From: CAZGXI01 sp964529715
GTDB lineage: Bacteria; Chloroflexota; Anaerolineae; Aggregatilineales; Ch27
Direction: 5' to 3'
DNA: 64,000 nucleotides
Assembly: GCA_964529715.1 (NCBI GenBank)
Contig: CAZGXI010000020.1
Coordinates: 26,035 to 90,034, forward strand
Shown here: one piece after another, positions 8,862 to 18,273 of the stretch
How positions within the stretch are numbered: the stretch's first letter is position 1
How the letters are laid out: each line of letters starts with the position of its first letter
Made by a program: the position numbers and the translations under genes
Notes under the pieces: model-generated
Databases searched by the model: none
What the model was told of the DNA's origin: nothing
Seen by the model: only the letters and a program-made list of their open reading frames with translations

Positions 8862-9680
8862 ATGTCTGTGACTTCTTCCGGTGTGGCGTTGTTGCTGATC
8901 ATCGCTGCTTCCCTCGTGGTGGGATTGTTAGCAGCAATGTGGCGGCTGCTGCGCCACCGGGAATCTCTTGTCGGGCCAATCAACGGTGTGCTGGCCTTGT
9001 TGACGGGAATTGCCGCCGTCGTTGTGCTGATCCTGCACACGTTCGTGGTAGGGGAAGCGTTTACATCCCTTGATCCGGTCGTTGTCGTCGCGGTTCTGGG
9101 GCTGGTAGAGCTTTTCGCCGGGCTGTCGCTGCTGCTGATCGAGCGCCGGATGCCAATTTTTGCGGCGGAACGGTCCTTTGGTCTGCTGTCCGCCGGGATC
9201 GGGTTTTTAATGGTTTGTGCGGCATTCCTGATTCCCATCCTGCCTGGCCAGTTTTCTACAGCAACGGTAGCCGCCCTTTTGCACTCACCGACCCGATCGG
9301 TAGCTGTTGAAGCGCCGACGGCCACGCTCATACTGCGCCCTACGCTGACGGCGACCTGGCCGCCACCAACTTCACTGCCGGACACACCTACGCCCACCTC
9401 TACGCGGGCGCGGTTCCGCACGCTGACGCCACTGCCGACGCCGACGGCGTCCGTCTATTGTGGTGGAATCGTGGAGTATAATCTAAATATGCGGGCTGGT
9501 CCTGGTCGTGACGAAAATGTGTTGCTTCTGATTCCTTACCGGTCGATCATCCAGATTGGGGGAACCAATGGTGAGCGCACCTGGTGGTTTGTGAATTATA
9601 ATGATCTGTGGGGCTGGGTTGATGGGCAGTATGTATCTGTGGACACCGATTGCGGGCAGGTTCCTGTGCTTGCGGATTGA
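8862..9680 (+). CDS. Four-helix membrane protein with extracytoplasmic SH3b domain
   Basis: A 272-aa protein with four hydrophobic helices (about residues 5-25, 38-64, 69-93 and 105-128), a Thr/Pro-rich linker (about 140-190) and a bacterial SH3 domain at the C terminus (YNLNMRAGPGRDENVLLLIP to WGWVDGQYV). The even number of helices and short N terminus leave topology open, but SH3b domains usually face the cell wall. It starts 3 bases after the caspase stop, so the two are almost certainly co-translated. In context it could be the membrane sensor or anchor for the caspase-kinase protein; that is inference. Confidence 0.7.
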   Translation: MSVTSSGVALLLIIAASLVVGLLAAMWRLLRHRESLVGPINGVLALLTGIAAVVVLILHTFVVGEAFTSLDPVVVVAVLGLVELFAGLSLLLIERRMPIFAAERSFGLLSAGIGFLMVCAAFLIPILPGQFSTATVAALLHSPTRSVAVEAPTATLILRPTLTATWPPPTSLPDTPTPTSTRARFRTLTPLPTPTASVYCGGIVEYNLNMRAGPGRDENVLLLIPYRSIIQIGGTNGERTWWFVNYNDLWGWVDGQYVSVDTDCGQVPVLAD

Positions 9681-9721
9681 AAACGGGATTACATGCCACC
9701 TATTTGTCCTGTGAGGATCGT

Positions 9722-10885
9722 ATGGTAGAACAAGGCCAGACTTCATCTCCAAACACGAATTTGAACTTTCGGGAAAAAGAAACCCTGGATGTTTTCTCCA
9801 AATTATTGAGTGGTGATTGCTGCTCTGTCGTTGGCGTGGGAAGTGTGGGAAAATCAAATTTTCTGCGCCACACTCTTACTACGCAAGTGCAAACCGAGGT
9901 GATCAAACGCCTTAACAGTGAACGCCCTTATCAAGATGCTGAGCGAGGCGGCCTGCTCACTTTGGTCTTGATCGATCCCAATACCATGCTGGATGCGCCC
10001 GCGCAGCCTAATGCAGGAACGCCAAGCTATTGGGCTGGTTACGAGGTGCTGATGCACCGGCTGTACAAGGCGTTTTACCCGTTGACCGGCCTCACCGATC
10101 GGGAAAAAGAAGATTTTTTGTCCGCTTACCGCCGGATGACCGAAGGCAGCAACCAGCTGCTGCCTTTCATTGGCTTGCGCTATCTGGAACTGGGGTTGGA
10201 AATCCTTCTGAATCCGGAGAGTTTGCCGCGCAGTCGTAGGCAGATTGTCTTTGTATTCGACGAATTTGAGGAAATGTTGGCGAACCTGCCGTCGAAGTTC
10301 TTTCGCGCTTTGCGTGGTTTGCGTGACGATTACAAGTACCGGCTGATGTACCTAACATTCACCCGGCGGCCCCTGGCGCAGATTGTGCAAGAGGAGAAAT
10401 ACGACTATCACGCATTGGAGCCGTTCATTGAACTGTTTACAGACAACGCGTACTACCTCGGCCCGTACAACGAAGCTGACGCCATGAACATGCTAGACAC
10501 GCTTGCTCGGAGGCATGGCAAGGACTACACCAACCAGTTCCGCCACTTTTTAGTAGATGTTACCGGAGGACATGCCGGCTTGCTACGCGCTAGTTTCCGG
10601 TTGATGGAAGACTTGCCGCCCTTCGATATGCCCAAAGAAAAAGCAGTACAGTTTTTGGTAGAACATCCCGCGGTGCAAACTGAGTGCCAAACTATCTGGG
10701 GTGGTTTGAGTAAAGAGGAAAAAGCGGCCCTGCGCGAAGTTGCTGCCAACCAGCTGGATGGTATTTCAAAGACGGCCCTCCGTCTGCTTCAAGAAAAGAA
10801 GCTACTGCAATTGGAAGGCGCTATCAAGATCACTCCACCCCTGTTCCGTGAGTTTGTGCAACGCAATGATATGACCGCCTTGTAG
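9722..10885 (+). CDS. P-loop ATPase (STAND/AAA-like) with C-terminal winged-helix region
   Basis: A 387-aa soluble ATPase. The start at 9722 is preferred for the TGAGGA sequence just before it. Seen: Walker A around residues 37-45 (GVGSVGKSN, Lys44), Walker B with Asp180/Glu181 (VFVFDEFEEM), an arginine-rich segment after it (LTFTRRPL, about residue 215), and a C-terminal helical region like a winged helix (SKEEKAALREVAANQLDGIS). It resembles small STAND or archaeal-type ATPases that gate effectors. It follows the caspase and SH3b genes in the same direction, and its stop is 18 bases from the end of the convergent SPFH gene. Confidence 0.72.
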   Translation: MVEQGQTSSPNTNLNFREKETLDVFSKLLSGDCCSVVGVGSVGKSNFLRHTLTTQVQTEVIKRLNSERPYQDAERGGLLTLVLIDPNTMLDAPAQPNAGTPSYWAGYEVLMHRLYKAFYPLTGLTDREKEDFLSAYRRMTEGSNQLLPFIGLRYLELGLEILLNPESLPRSRRQIVFVFDEFEEMLANLPSKFFRALRGLRDDYKYRLMYLTFTRRPLAQIVQEEKYDYHALEPFIELFTDNAYYLGPYNEADAMNMLDTLARRHGKDYTNQFRHFLVDVTGGHAGLLRASFRLMEDLPPFDMPKEKAVQFLVEHPAVQTECQTIWGGLSKEEKAALREVAANQLDGISKTALRLLQEKKLLQLEGAIKITPPLFREFVQRNDMTAL

Positions 10886-10903
10886 AACACAGTTTGTGCC
10901 CTC

Positions 10904-12214
10904 TTAAAAAAGCGGATTGGGTGGGACAGTAAAGTGCCCTTCCTCGTCCTCCTCTGCGTCAATAACATCTTCTTTAGGCGGTCGGGGATCGCTGATGGGG
11001 TTAGGTGGATAGTACGTTTCTTCCTTGCGTGGCGTTGAATTGCCACGTGGCGTGGGGGTATGTTCATCTGCCGAGGTTTCTACTGACCGAATGTCCAGGT
11101 CAGCCGAGGATGCGCTGGTCGCGGGGATGAGTCCTGCGGTCGGCGGTGGCGAAGGTGGCTTCTCCGACTCGGCAGGCGGCTTGGTCCTGCTGAAGGCCTC
11201 CAGCGCGCCCAGAAGGGCCTGCGACACGGTGACTTCGGTCCGCTTGCCGGGATCGAGAGTGAGACGGATTTTTCCTCTGTCGTCGATCTGAAAATTGGTA
11301 TCTCCCGACAGCGAAGTCAGCTTGACCAGATCGGCAAAAGAATGCTCTTCGCCAGTAACGTTGGTTCCCAGGGCCGCTGTTGCCATGCGGCGCTGGCGTG
11401 CGTCAGCGGCGATTTTAGGCAGATCCAGGAAGATATTAATCGGTGGAATCAGGGCGATGCCCCATGGCTTGAATTCGTCGATAACTTTTTGGATAGATTC
11501 GCTGATAGCAGTGAGCGGGTCTCTCAGCATTTCCAGCCCATATAAGTTCAACCCTTGCCAATGGTAATTGGCAAGCTGCTCGCGGATGACGAAGTCAAGC
11601 CGCGTTTTGATCATGTTTTGCATACTGTCTTTGGTCATCATCAGCAGTCCTCTCAGCCGGTTGGGTTCAGCGGCGAAGACATCGTGCCTGCATACAATAT
11701 GCGCTCGTACACGGTAGGGAAACAGGTCTCTGGAGAAAAAGCTATCATCGTCGAAATCAATCGAGATGACGCCCTGGTTGGGGTAAATTTGTGTGTTCTG
11801 AATGGGACGAATGTAATAAGTGCCAGGACCGACGTAGCGTAGCAGATGGTTGTTGCCGTCAATGATTGCCCACACCTGGTCGTCAGGCACGTCGATAGGC
11901 CAGATAGGCATCACGGGCGCGAAGACGGCCATGATAATGAAGAACGCCAATATCAAACTGGGCAGCACCAGTTGTTCGTTTTGTTCGGCTGCGGGCAGCA
12001 TCAATCCCATGATGATCAGGACCAGGGCAGATAGGATCAGCCCCGCGATCACGCAAAACCCTGAGACCATCACAATGCGCTGGCGTCTGCTTAGGTTTTC
12101 CGATCCAGGTGTGTCTTTTTTTTCGTTCTTTGCTCTTCCGTTCTTCCCTGATTCTTCGCCCTTTTTAGGTGCATTTCCACCTTGTCCCAATAGAACACGC
12201 TCTGTGTCGGCCAT
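10904..12214 (-). CDS. SPFH/band-7 domain membrane protein
   Basis: A 436-aa protein. The start (MADTERVLL) is chosen because GAGG lies about 9 bases upstream. Seen: a charged Lys/Glu-rich N terminus, two membrane helices (about residues 48-72 and 83-108), then an SPFH-type region beginning VPDDQVWAIIDGNNHLLRYV with the family's Gly-Pro-Gly turn (YVGPGTYYI), and a long Pro/Ser/Glu-rich acidic tail. SPFH proteins form membrane rings or microdomains that scaffold proteases and signalling proteins. It is convergent with the ATPase gene and divergent from the LysM gene. A link to the caspase system is inferred only from position. Confidence 0.7.
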   Translation of the reverse strand: MADTERVLLGQGGNAPKKGEESGKNGRAKNEKKDTPGSENLSRRQRIVMVSGFCVIAGLILSALVLIIMGLMLPAAEQNEQLVLPSLILAFFIIMAVFAPVMPIWPIDVPDDQVWAIIDGNNHLLRYVGPGTYYIRPIQNTQIYPNQGVISIDFDDDSFFSRDLFPYRVRAHIVCRHDVFAAEPNRLRGLLMMTKDSMQNMIKTRLDFVIREQLANYHWQGLNLYGLEMLRDPLTAISESIQKVIDEFKPWGIALIPPINIFLDLPKIAADARQRRMATAALGTNVTGEEHSFADLVKLTSLSGDTNFQIDDRGKIRLTLDPGKRTEVTVSQALLGALEAFSRTKPPAESEKPPSPPPTAGLIPATSASSADLDIRSVETSADEHTPTPRGNSTPRKEETYYPPNPISDPRPPKEDVIDAEEDEEGHFTVPPNPLF

Positions 12215-12315
12215 GAAGTACATCCTCTTTGTCAAGGTATTCCCTGGCCTCGGCACTGTCTAGCGTTTTGGGGCGCTAATCAGTATGGGCACGCTGAATA
12301 CCTGCGTATATTTTG

Positions 12316-12344
12316 ATTCTATATGCCCTATTTACGTCTGGCAA
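12316..12344 (-). promoter_or_regulatory. Candidate promoter for the SPFH gene
   Basis: On the minus strand TTGCCA, 17-bp spacer, TAGAAT. Predicted transcript start is about 95 bases before the start codon. It lies in the 267-bp divergent gap shared with the LysM gene. Confidence 0.45.
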
Positions 12345-12400
12345 TCTATTGTTAGAGATTTCCTTCCTGTACTTCGGTGGGTTGCAGGAATTTACAATAT

Positions 12401-12429
12401 TTGGCGAACGGGGTATCATGCTAGATAAT
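12401..12429 (+). promoter_or_regulatory. Candidate promoter for the LysM surface protein
   Basis: TTGGCG, 17-bp spacer, GATAAT, about 52 bases before the start codon at 12482, which has GGGGAGAA as ribosome site. The rest of this divergent gap shows AT-rich sequence but no other feature. Confidence 0.5.
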
Positions 12430-12481
12430 CGGTGAAATATCCTCTATTCTTGTGTGCAGAATTCGTTGGGGAGAAAATTCT

Positions 12482-13779
12482 ATGGCTCAGGGCGCGTCTT
12501 CTCCGGAGTCCGCAGGTGGTGGACGGACGAATAGGGGTCTTTTGATTCTCGCCATCGTCGTTGCGGCACTGATCATTCTTGTTTTGCTATATCTTCTCAG
12601 TAACGCCTCGACGGTGGTTCCCCAGGCGACACCAACCGTTGTCGGCCTGAGAGCGACGGTGACGAGAACGCCTGTACCGCCGACCGTTACCCAGGTAGTG
12701 CCCAGTGATACCCCTGAGCCTACAGCAACAAACACCCTGTTGCCTTCAAACACACCGGTGCCGACCGAGGTCAATGTTTTGAATCCGACAGTGACGGAAC
12801 CGCAAGCGACCAATACCCCACGTCCGACGGCCACGCAGCCTGAACCCACAGCGACGACGACCAATACCCCACGTCCGACGGCTACGCAGCCTGAACCCAC
12901 AGCGGCGGCGACCAATACTCCGCGCCCGACAGCCACGCAGCCTGAACCTACAGCGACGGCGACCCGTACCCCGCGCCCGACGGCTACACGCACACCGCGT
13001 CCTACGTCAACAACCAGCGTGCCGCAACCGTCTGAAACACCGCAGGGAGTGGCGCTCATGCCGACGTCTACGCCCTACCCCACCATGACTTCATCCCCTA
13101 TCACGCCGTCGCCGACGTGGACGCCGCGTCCCAGCCGTACACCGGTGCCGACGAACACACCACTGCCGACCGATACCCCATCGCCGATTCCACCGACATC
13201 CACACCCACCGCGACGAGCACTTCGACGCCGACGGATACGCCTGTGCCAACGGCTACAAGTACGTCAACACCTACCTCGACATTCACCGATACGCCGACG
13301 AACACCCCTACATCCACATTCACGCCAACCTTCACACCAACGGCNNNNNNNNNNNNNNNNNNNNNNNNNNNNNNNNNNNNNNNNNNNNNNNNNNNNNNNN
13401 NNNNNNNNNNNNNNNNNNNNNNNNNNNNNNNNNNNNNNNNNNNNATACGCCGACGAACACCCCTACATCCACATTCACGCCAACCTTCACACCAACGGCC
13501 ACGAACACGCCGACCTTTACACCAACATTTACGCCGACTTATACGCCGACAGCGACCTTTACGCCCAGTCGCACACCGACGCCGACCGGTCCGGTGGAAA
13601 TTCCGCGCCCAGGGCGGCCTTACGTAGTTCGGTTGGGCGATACGCTATGGGATATTTCTCGTAGCGCCTACGGCAGAGGGATCGACTGGATCGAGATCTG
13701 GTATGCAAACCAGGACATCGTGATTAACCCACGCTATATCTTTGTTGACCAGGTGTTGTATATCCCGGTGCTTGAGTGA
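12482..13779 (+). CDS. Membrane-anchored Thr/Pro-rich protein with C-terminal LysM domain (interrupted by assembly gap)
   Basis: Surface protein: a short cytoplasmic N terminus, one membrane helix (about residues 17-40), a very long Thr/Pro-rich linker with 17-residue and shorter TPT-type repeats, then a LysM domain at the end (YVVRLGDTLWDI to VLYIP), expected to bind peptidoglycan glycan chains. A 100-N gap lies in the linker. The 55 bases on either side of the gap are identical and in the same codon phase, so merging them gives one open frame of about 380 aa. The true repeat number is unknown. It stands alone between the SPFH gene and the helicase operon. Confidence 0.75.
12812..12964. repeat. 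Three tandem 51-bp coding repeats
   Basis: Three copies of a 17-codon unit, NTPRPTATQPEPTA plus three variable residues, beginning at 12812, 12863 and 12914 within the linker of the LysM protein. Copies differ at a few mostly synonymous sites. These are length-variable linker repeats, not a regulatory array. Confidence 0.85.
13290..13499. repeat. Identical 55-bp sequences flanking the assembly gap
   Basis: Bases 13290-13344 and 13445-13499 are identical. They abut the N run on each side, which suggests two contig ends that overlap or a collapsed tandem repeat rather than missing unique sequence. Confidence 0.85.
13345..13444. other. Assembly gap of 100 N
   Basis: Exactly 100 undetermined bases, a conventional placeholder length, inside the repetitive linker of the LysM gene. 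Confidence 0.98.
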
Positions 13780-13805
13780 GATTGCCGGCTGCATCTGGCT
13801 TCTAT

Positions 13806-13835
13806 AACGGGCTGCGGGCTACCGTGGCCCGTTTT
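13806..13835 (+). terminator. Intrinsic terminator after the LysM gene
   Basis: AACGGGC pairs with GCCCGTT, with an inner CGG/CCG pair, followed by a short T-rich tail (TTGTGTT). It sits 27 bases after the stop and before the helicase operon. Confidence 0.55.
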
Positions 13836-13895
13836 GTGTTGAAGAAACCTTCAAGTTATACTGCGTTTTAGAACGGGTAGTCTACGAAGGGCCAT

Positions 13896-15986
13896 ATGAC
13901 CACAAGGCAGTTAGATTCGCGCGTATTCTTGGAGGGTCCGGCAGGGACGGGCAAAACAACTTATGCCGTCGAGTATATGCGCGGTCTGCTATCCGATGGA
14001 ATACCCGCTGAGAGTGTGCTGGTTCTGGTGCCACAGCGCACGGTTGGACGTGTTTACCAGTTGGCTCTCCACGATCCGACAGCCCCCTTGGGTGGTGACG
14101 TTACGGTAGTGACGCTGAGCGGCCTGGCTCGCCGCAGCCTGGAGCGGTTTTGGCCTCTTGTAGCAGGGCCGGCCGGGTTCGATCCGGCGCGGGAACCGAT
14201 ATTTCTGACTGTCGAGACGGCTCAGTATTACATGATGCGTTTTGCCAGGACAGCAATGGAGGAAGGCGTTTTCGATGCGGTCAGTGTGACGCCGCCGCGC
14301 CTCGTGACACAACTGCTCGACAACATGGCAAAAGCGGCTACTGCCGGGTTTCCGCTGGAAGAAGTGGCGGATCGTCTGGTCGATGCCTGGGGTGATCGGC
14401 ATTCCAGCCGACCGCCGGTCTATAGGGCGTCAGTGCAACTTGCCCAGGAGTTTCGCGCCTTCTGCCTGGAAAAAGGGCTGCTCGATTATGCGTTGCAGTT
14501 GGAAGTCTTTATGGGCGTGCTGCTGCATCAGCCGATCTTTCAACAGGACTTTGCCACACGTTACCATCACCTGATTGTAGATAACCTGGAAGAAACCGGC
14601 CCGCTGGTGCATGACTTCATTCAGTTTTGGTGGGAACACTGGCAAAGTGCCCTGCTGGTCTACGACTCCGATGGCGGGTATCGCACATTTTTGGGAGCCG
14701 ATCCTGATAATGCCGTTGGGTTGGCCAACCTTTGCGACGAGCGTATCTTCTGGGAGGAGCGTCCGGCGACAGCTTCCCCAGAAATGGCCTCCCTGGAACG
14801 CGAAGTGCAACTTATTCTCAGTCCCAATTACCGGGATTTGCCGCCCTTAGAGCCGGACCCCCTGGCAGTGATCCATTATGAGAATCACACCTACTATCCT
14901 CAGATGATCGACTGGGTTGCCCGGCAGGTTATCCGGCTGGTGGAAGAAGGGGTTCCGCCGCGTGAGATCGTGATCCTGGCGCCGTTCCTTAGCGATTCAT
15001 TGCGTTTTTCCCTGCGTAGCCGTCTGGACTCGGCAGGCATTCCGACGCTGTCGCACCGTCCGTCGCGTGCCCTGCGTGATGAACCTGCCGCACGCGCGAT
15101 GCTGACACTCCTTGCACTGGGACATCCGCAGTGGGAAATGTTGCCCCCACCCAGCGACGTGACAGACCTGTTGACTCAGGTGATCGGCGGTCTGGACCCG
15201 GTGCGGGCGAAACTCCTTACGGACATCGTATACAAACAGCGGCACGGTGAACTCGGTACGTTTGAGCGTATTCAACCTGCCGTGCGAGATCGGATTACCT
15301 ACGTAGCCGGGGAACACTATGAGCAGCTTCGGGCCTGGTTGTCTGAGGCCAGAGTCGAGACGGCGCGCGGGGCCTGGCCTATTGACTATTTCCTTAGCCG
15401 GGTCTTCGGCGAAATACTTTCGCAGCCCGGATTTGGCTTCTATGGCGATCTGGAAAGTGGGCGCATTGTGGCGCAGTTGATCGAGTCGGCACGTAAGTTC
15501 CGACAGGTACTCTATCCCGATGGGTTGGACGATTGGAATGTGATGGGACGGGAGTATTTTCAACTGGTTAACGAAGGGCTGCTGGCGGCGTTGTACACGT
15601 TGAGCTGGCGAGATGAGGAAGCTGATGCAGTCTTGATGGCACCGGCGTACACTTTTCTGATGCGGAACCGCTTCGTCGATTACCAGTTTTGGCTCGACGT
15701 GGGTAGCCAAAGCTGGTGGGAGCGCCTGGATCAGCCGTTAACCCATCCTTATGTTCTGAAGCGTCACTATCCCAAAGGGGCTGTTTGGACGGAGAACGAC
15801 GAGGTGGAAGCACAGAGTGATCTATTATACCGCCTGGTCGTTGGGTTAGTGCGGCGCTGCCGACGAGGGATTTACCTGGGAATTTCCGATTTGGGCGAAC
15901 AGGGCTACGAACAGCGTGGTCCGCTGCTGTTCCTGTTCCAGCAGATTTTGCAGCGGCGGAAAGAGACCGGGGACGATGGCAAGTGA
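13896..15986 (+). CDS. Degenerate UvrD-family (AddB/PcrA-like) helicase subunit
   Basis: A 696-aa protein with an intact Walker A (GPAGTGKTT, residues 14-22) and overall UvrD-like layout. The Walker B/motif II position reads VDNLEETGP around residue 230 instead of DEFQDTNP, and the motif V and VI regions are eroded (VRRCRRGIYLGISDL near the C terminus). It probably binds ATP and DNA weakly or structurally, like the AddB or RecC partner of a helicase-nuclease. The next gene, an intact UvrD-type helicase, overlaps its end by 11 bases, and a Fe-S nuclease follows. A split AddAB-like complex is an inference; no Chi-type function can be assigned. Confidence 0.7.
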   Translation: MTTRQLDSRVFLEGPAGTGKTTYAVEYMRGLLSDGIPAESVLVLVPQRTVGRVYQLALHDPTAPLGGDVTVVTLSGLARRSLERFWPLVAGPAGFDPAREPIFLTVETAQYYMMRFARTAMEEGVFDAVSVTPPRLVTQLLDNMAKAATAGFPLEEVADRLVDAWGDRHSSRPPVYRASVQLAQEFRAFCLEKGLLDYALQLEVFMGVLLHQPIFQQDFATRYHHLIVDNLEETGPLVHDFIQFWWEHWQSALLVYDSDGGYRTFLGADPDNAVGLANLCDERIFWEERPATASPEMASLEREVQLILSPNYRDLPPLEPDPLAVIHYENHTYYPQMIDWVARQVIRLVEEGVPPREIVILAPFLSDSLRFSLRSRLDSAGIPTLSHRPSRALRDEPAARAMLTLLALGHPQWEMLPPPSDVTDLLTQVIGGLDPVRAKLLTDIVYKQRHGELGTFERIQPAVRDRITYVAGEHYEQLRAWLSEARVETARGAWPIDYFLSRVFGEILSQPGFGFYGDLESGRIVAQLIESARKFRQVLYPDGLDDWNVMGREYFQLVNEGLLAALYTLSWRDEEADAVLMAPAYTFLMRNRFVDYQFWLDVGSQSWWERLDQPLTHPYVLKRHYPKGAVWTENDEVEAQSDLLYRLVVGLVRRCRRGIYLGISDLGEQGYEQRGPLLFLFQQILQRRKETGDDGK

Positions 15987-18252
15987 GGTACGTTTTCGCG
16001 CTGAACAGCGGGCGATCATCGACGGCTACAAAGGTGGCAAGCTGGGAATTGCGGCTGTTCCCGGCAGCGGTAAGACGTTCACGCTGTCTCACCTGGCTGC
16101 TCGTCTGGTGGAACGGCTGACCGAGCGCGGCCTAATCGACCGCCAAGAAGTGTTGGTGGTGACATTTACCAATACTGCCGTCAACAACTTTCGCAGCCGT
16201 ATTGCTGAAATTTTAAATCGGGAGCGCGGTCTGCTGCCGTATGTCGGCTACCGGGTGCGCACGCTGCACGCCCTGGCGCACGACATTGTCCGGGAGCGCC
16301 CGGCACTGGTCGGCCTGGCGGAAGACTTCCAGATTATTGACGAGCGTGTGGCCGAGGGAATCATCCACGATGTGGCGCAGAGTTTGCTGCCGGGCTACCT
16401 GGAAATCTTCTCAGGCTATCTCAATCTGGCGTCTATCGGAAGTGATAAACAGCGGCAGCGCATTGGACAGCATGATCTACCTGAACTGGCTGTCAGGATC
16501 GCGCAGCAGTTTGTCAAGCACGCCAAAAATCGTTTGCTAGACCCGGTTTCCTTGCGTGCAGCCTTGGTTGATCGGGCGGACCTTCCATTGGCACACTTCG
16601 GGCTGGCCGTCTACGAGGATTACCAGCGCAGCCTGAACTATCGAGGGGCGGTGGATTTTGACGATCTGGTACGTCTGGCGATCTATGCACTGGAAACAGA
16701 AGAGGACTACTGCGCTCGCCTGCGGGATCGCTGGTGCTATATCTTGGAAGATGAGGCGCAGGATAGCAGTTGGCTGCAAGAACGTATGCTTCGGCTACTG
16801 AGTGGTGAGAAGAACTGGGTGCGTGTGGGCGACCCCAACCAGGCGATCAACACAACGTTTACCACTGCCGATCCGCGCTTTTTGCGTGATTTTCTGCAAG
16901 AGTCCGGGGTGAAAGGAGCACCACTGCAAATCTCTGGGCGTTCGGCCAAGCCGATCATCGATCTGGCGAACAGACTTGTCCAGTGGAGCATTCACGAACA
17001 CATTGTTCCTGCGTTGAGAGATGCTTTTTATGAACAGGAGATTCGTCCAACCCGGCGCGGTGATCCCCAACCGAACCCGCCAGCGGATGACACAAAGGTC
17101 TACATCCACTATCAGCCAGGAGACAATGTTTCACCGGAGTCTGAGTTAGAAGTGGTTGCTGCCAGCCTTGAGCGATACCTGGCAGAGCATAAAGATCGCA
17201 CTGTTGCTGCGCTCATCCCGGATAACAAACGGGCCTATGAGTTGGTCGAAATCCTTAAGGCGCGCAATATTCCGTATGAAGATGAACTTCTGCGCAGTAC
17301 AACAGCCACGCGGCAGGCAGTAGCAACATTGCGCGCCGTGTTGAATTACCTGGGCAACCCGCTCAGCCCGGCGATGTTAGCTCAGCTTTACCGTCTTGTC
17401 TGGTGGTCATCGCGGTTTTGCACCCTGGAGCGGGAGGATACGGCGCTTCTGGAATCTGTCGGCAGGGTCCTGTCTGGCTGTAAATTGATCGAGTCTTTTC
17501 TGTGGCCGACAACTGGACGCGATTGGCTCGATAGTCTACCCGCTCTTGCTGACCAACTGGACGTTCTGGCCGACTTGAGTGCCTTCCGATCTAAGGTGCA
17601 AACCTGGCTGCGCGCCACAACGCTGCCTATCGACCAACTGGTGTTGACTCTAACGCAGGATTTGTTTATTGATCCGTCGGACATCGCTTTGGGTCATAAG
17701 GTTGCGGTGCTGTTACGCAGTATGGCTCAAGGACATACGGATTGGCGGCTGCCGGAATTCGCAGAGGAACTACGCACGATCAGCGAAAACGAACGCAAAT
17801 TCATTGGCTTCGATGATGCTGAGCATGGATACAGCCCTAAACCGGGTTGTGTCACTATCTCCACGATGCACGGGGCTAAGGGCCTGGAATGGGATCGGGT
17901 TTATCTCCTGGCCGTCAATAATTATGACTTTCCCTCTGCTGAACCTTATGACGAGTATCGTTCCGAGCGGTGGTTCATCCGTGACAATCTGAATCTTGAA
18001 GCCGAAGTTCTGGCGCAGTTGGATGTCATACGGAACAGTGGCTCTTATGCTGAGGGAGAGGCTTCAGCTCAGGCTCGTCTAGATTATGCAGCAGAGCGGC
18101 TGCGGCTGCTGTATGTAGGCATTACGCGCGCCCGACGAGATCTGATCGTGACGTGGAATACAGGGCGCTACTGGAAGCGAGGTGGGAATGCGATCAAGCG
18201 CCCTGCCCTCCCCCTGGTCGTTTTATGGGAACATCTGCAAGGTAAGTCGTAG
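15976..18252 (+). CDS. UvrD/Rep/PcrA-family ATP-dependent DNA helicase
   Basis: SF1A 3'-5' helicase of 758 aa. The start at 15976 overlaps the preceding gene; a further upstream start gives Cys-rich out-of-family sequence. All main motifs are present: Walker A VPGSGKT (residues 28-34), Ia VTFTNTAVNNFRSRI, II ILEDEAQD (about 256), III VGDPNQAIN, V ISTMHGAKGLEWDRVY and VI VGITRARRDL (about 715). No nuclease domain is fused to it; that activity appears to come from the next gene. It likely forms the motor of a repair or defence helicase-nuclease. Confidence 0.9.
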   Translation: MASEVRFRAEQRAIIDGYKGGKLGIAAVPGSGKTFTLSHLAARLVERLTERGLIDRQEVLVVTFTNTAVNNFRSRIAEILNRERGLLPYVGYRVRTLHALAHDIVRERPALVGLAEDFQIIDERVAEGIIHDVAQSLLPGYLEIFSGYLNLASIGSDKQRQRIGQHDLPELAVRIAQQFVKHAKNRLLDPVSLRAALVDRADLPLAHFGLAVYEDYQRSLNYRGAVDFDDLVRLAIYALETEEDYCARLRDRWCYILEDEAQDSSWLQERMLRLLSGEKNWVRVGDPNQAINTTFTTADPRFLRDFLQESGVKGAPLQISGRSAKPIIDLANRLVQWSIHEHIVPALRDAFYEQEIRPTRRGDPQPNPPADDTKVYIHYQPGDNVSPESELEVVAASLERYLAEHKDRTVAALIPDNKRAYELVEILKARNIPYEDELLRSTTATRQAVATLRAVLNYLGNPLSPAMLAQLYRLVWWSSRFCTLEREDTALLESVGRVLSGCKLIESFLWPTTGRDWLDSLPALADQLDVLADLSAFRSKVQTWLRATTLPIDQLVLTLTQDLFIDPSDIALGHKVAVLLRSMAQGHTDWRLPEFAEELRTISENERKFIGFDDAEHGYSPKPGCVTISTMHGAKGLEWDRVYLLAVNNYDFPSAEPYDEYRSERWFIRDNLNLEAEVLAQLDVIRNSGSYAEGEASAQARLDYAAERLRLLYVGITRARRDLIVTWNTGRYWKRGGNAIKRPALPLVVLWEHLQGKS

Positions 18253-18273
18253 ATCTGAGGAGAGAGGTTTGTC

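Noticed and set aside
12812..12964. Regular 51-bp repeats as a CRISPR-like array
   Set aside because: No unique spacers; the repeats are in-frame codons of a Thr/Pro linker and no cas genes are present.
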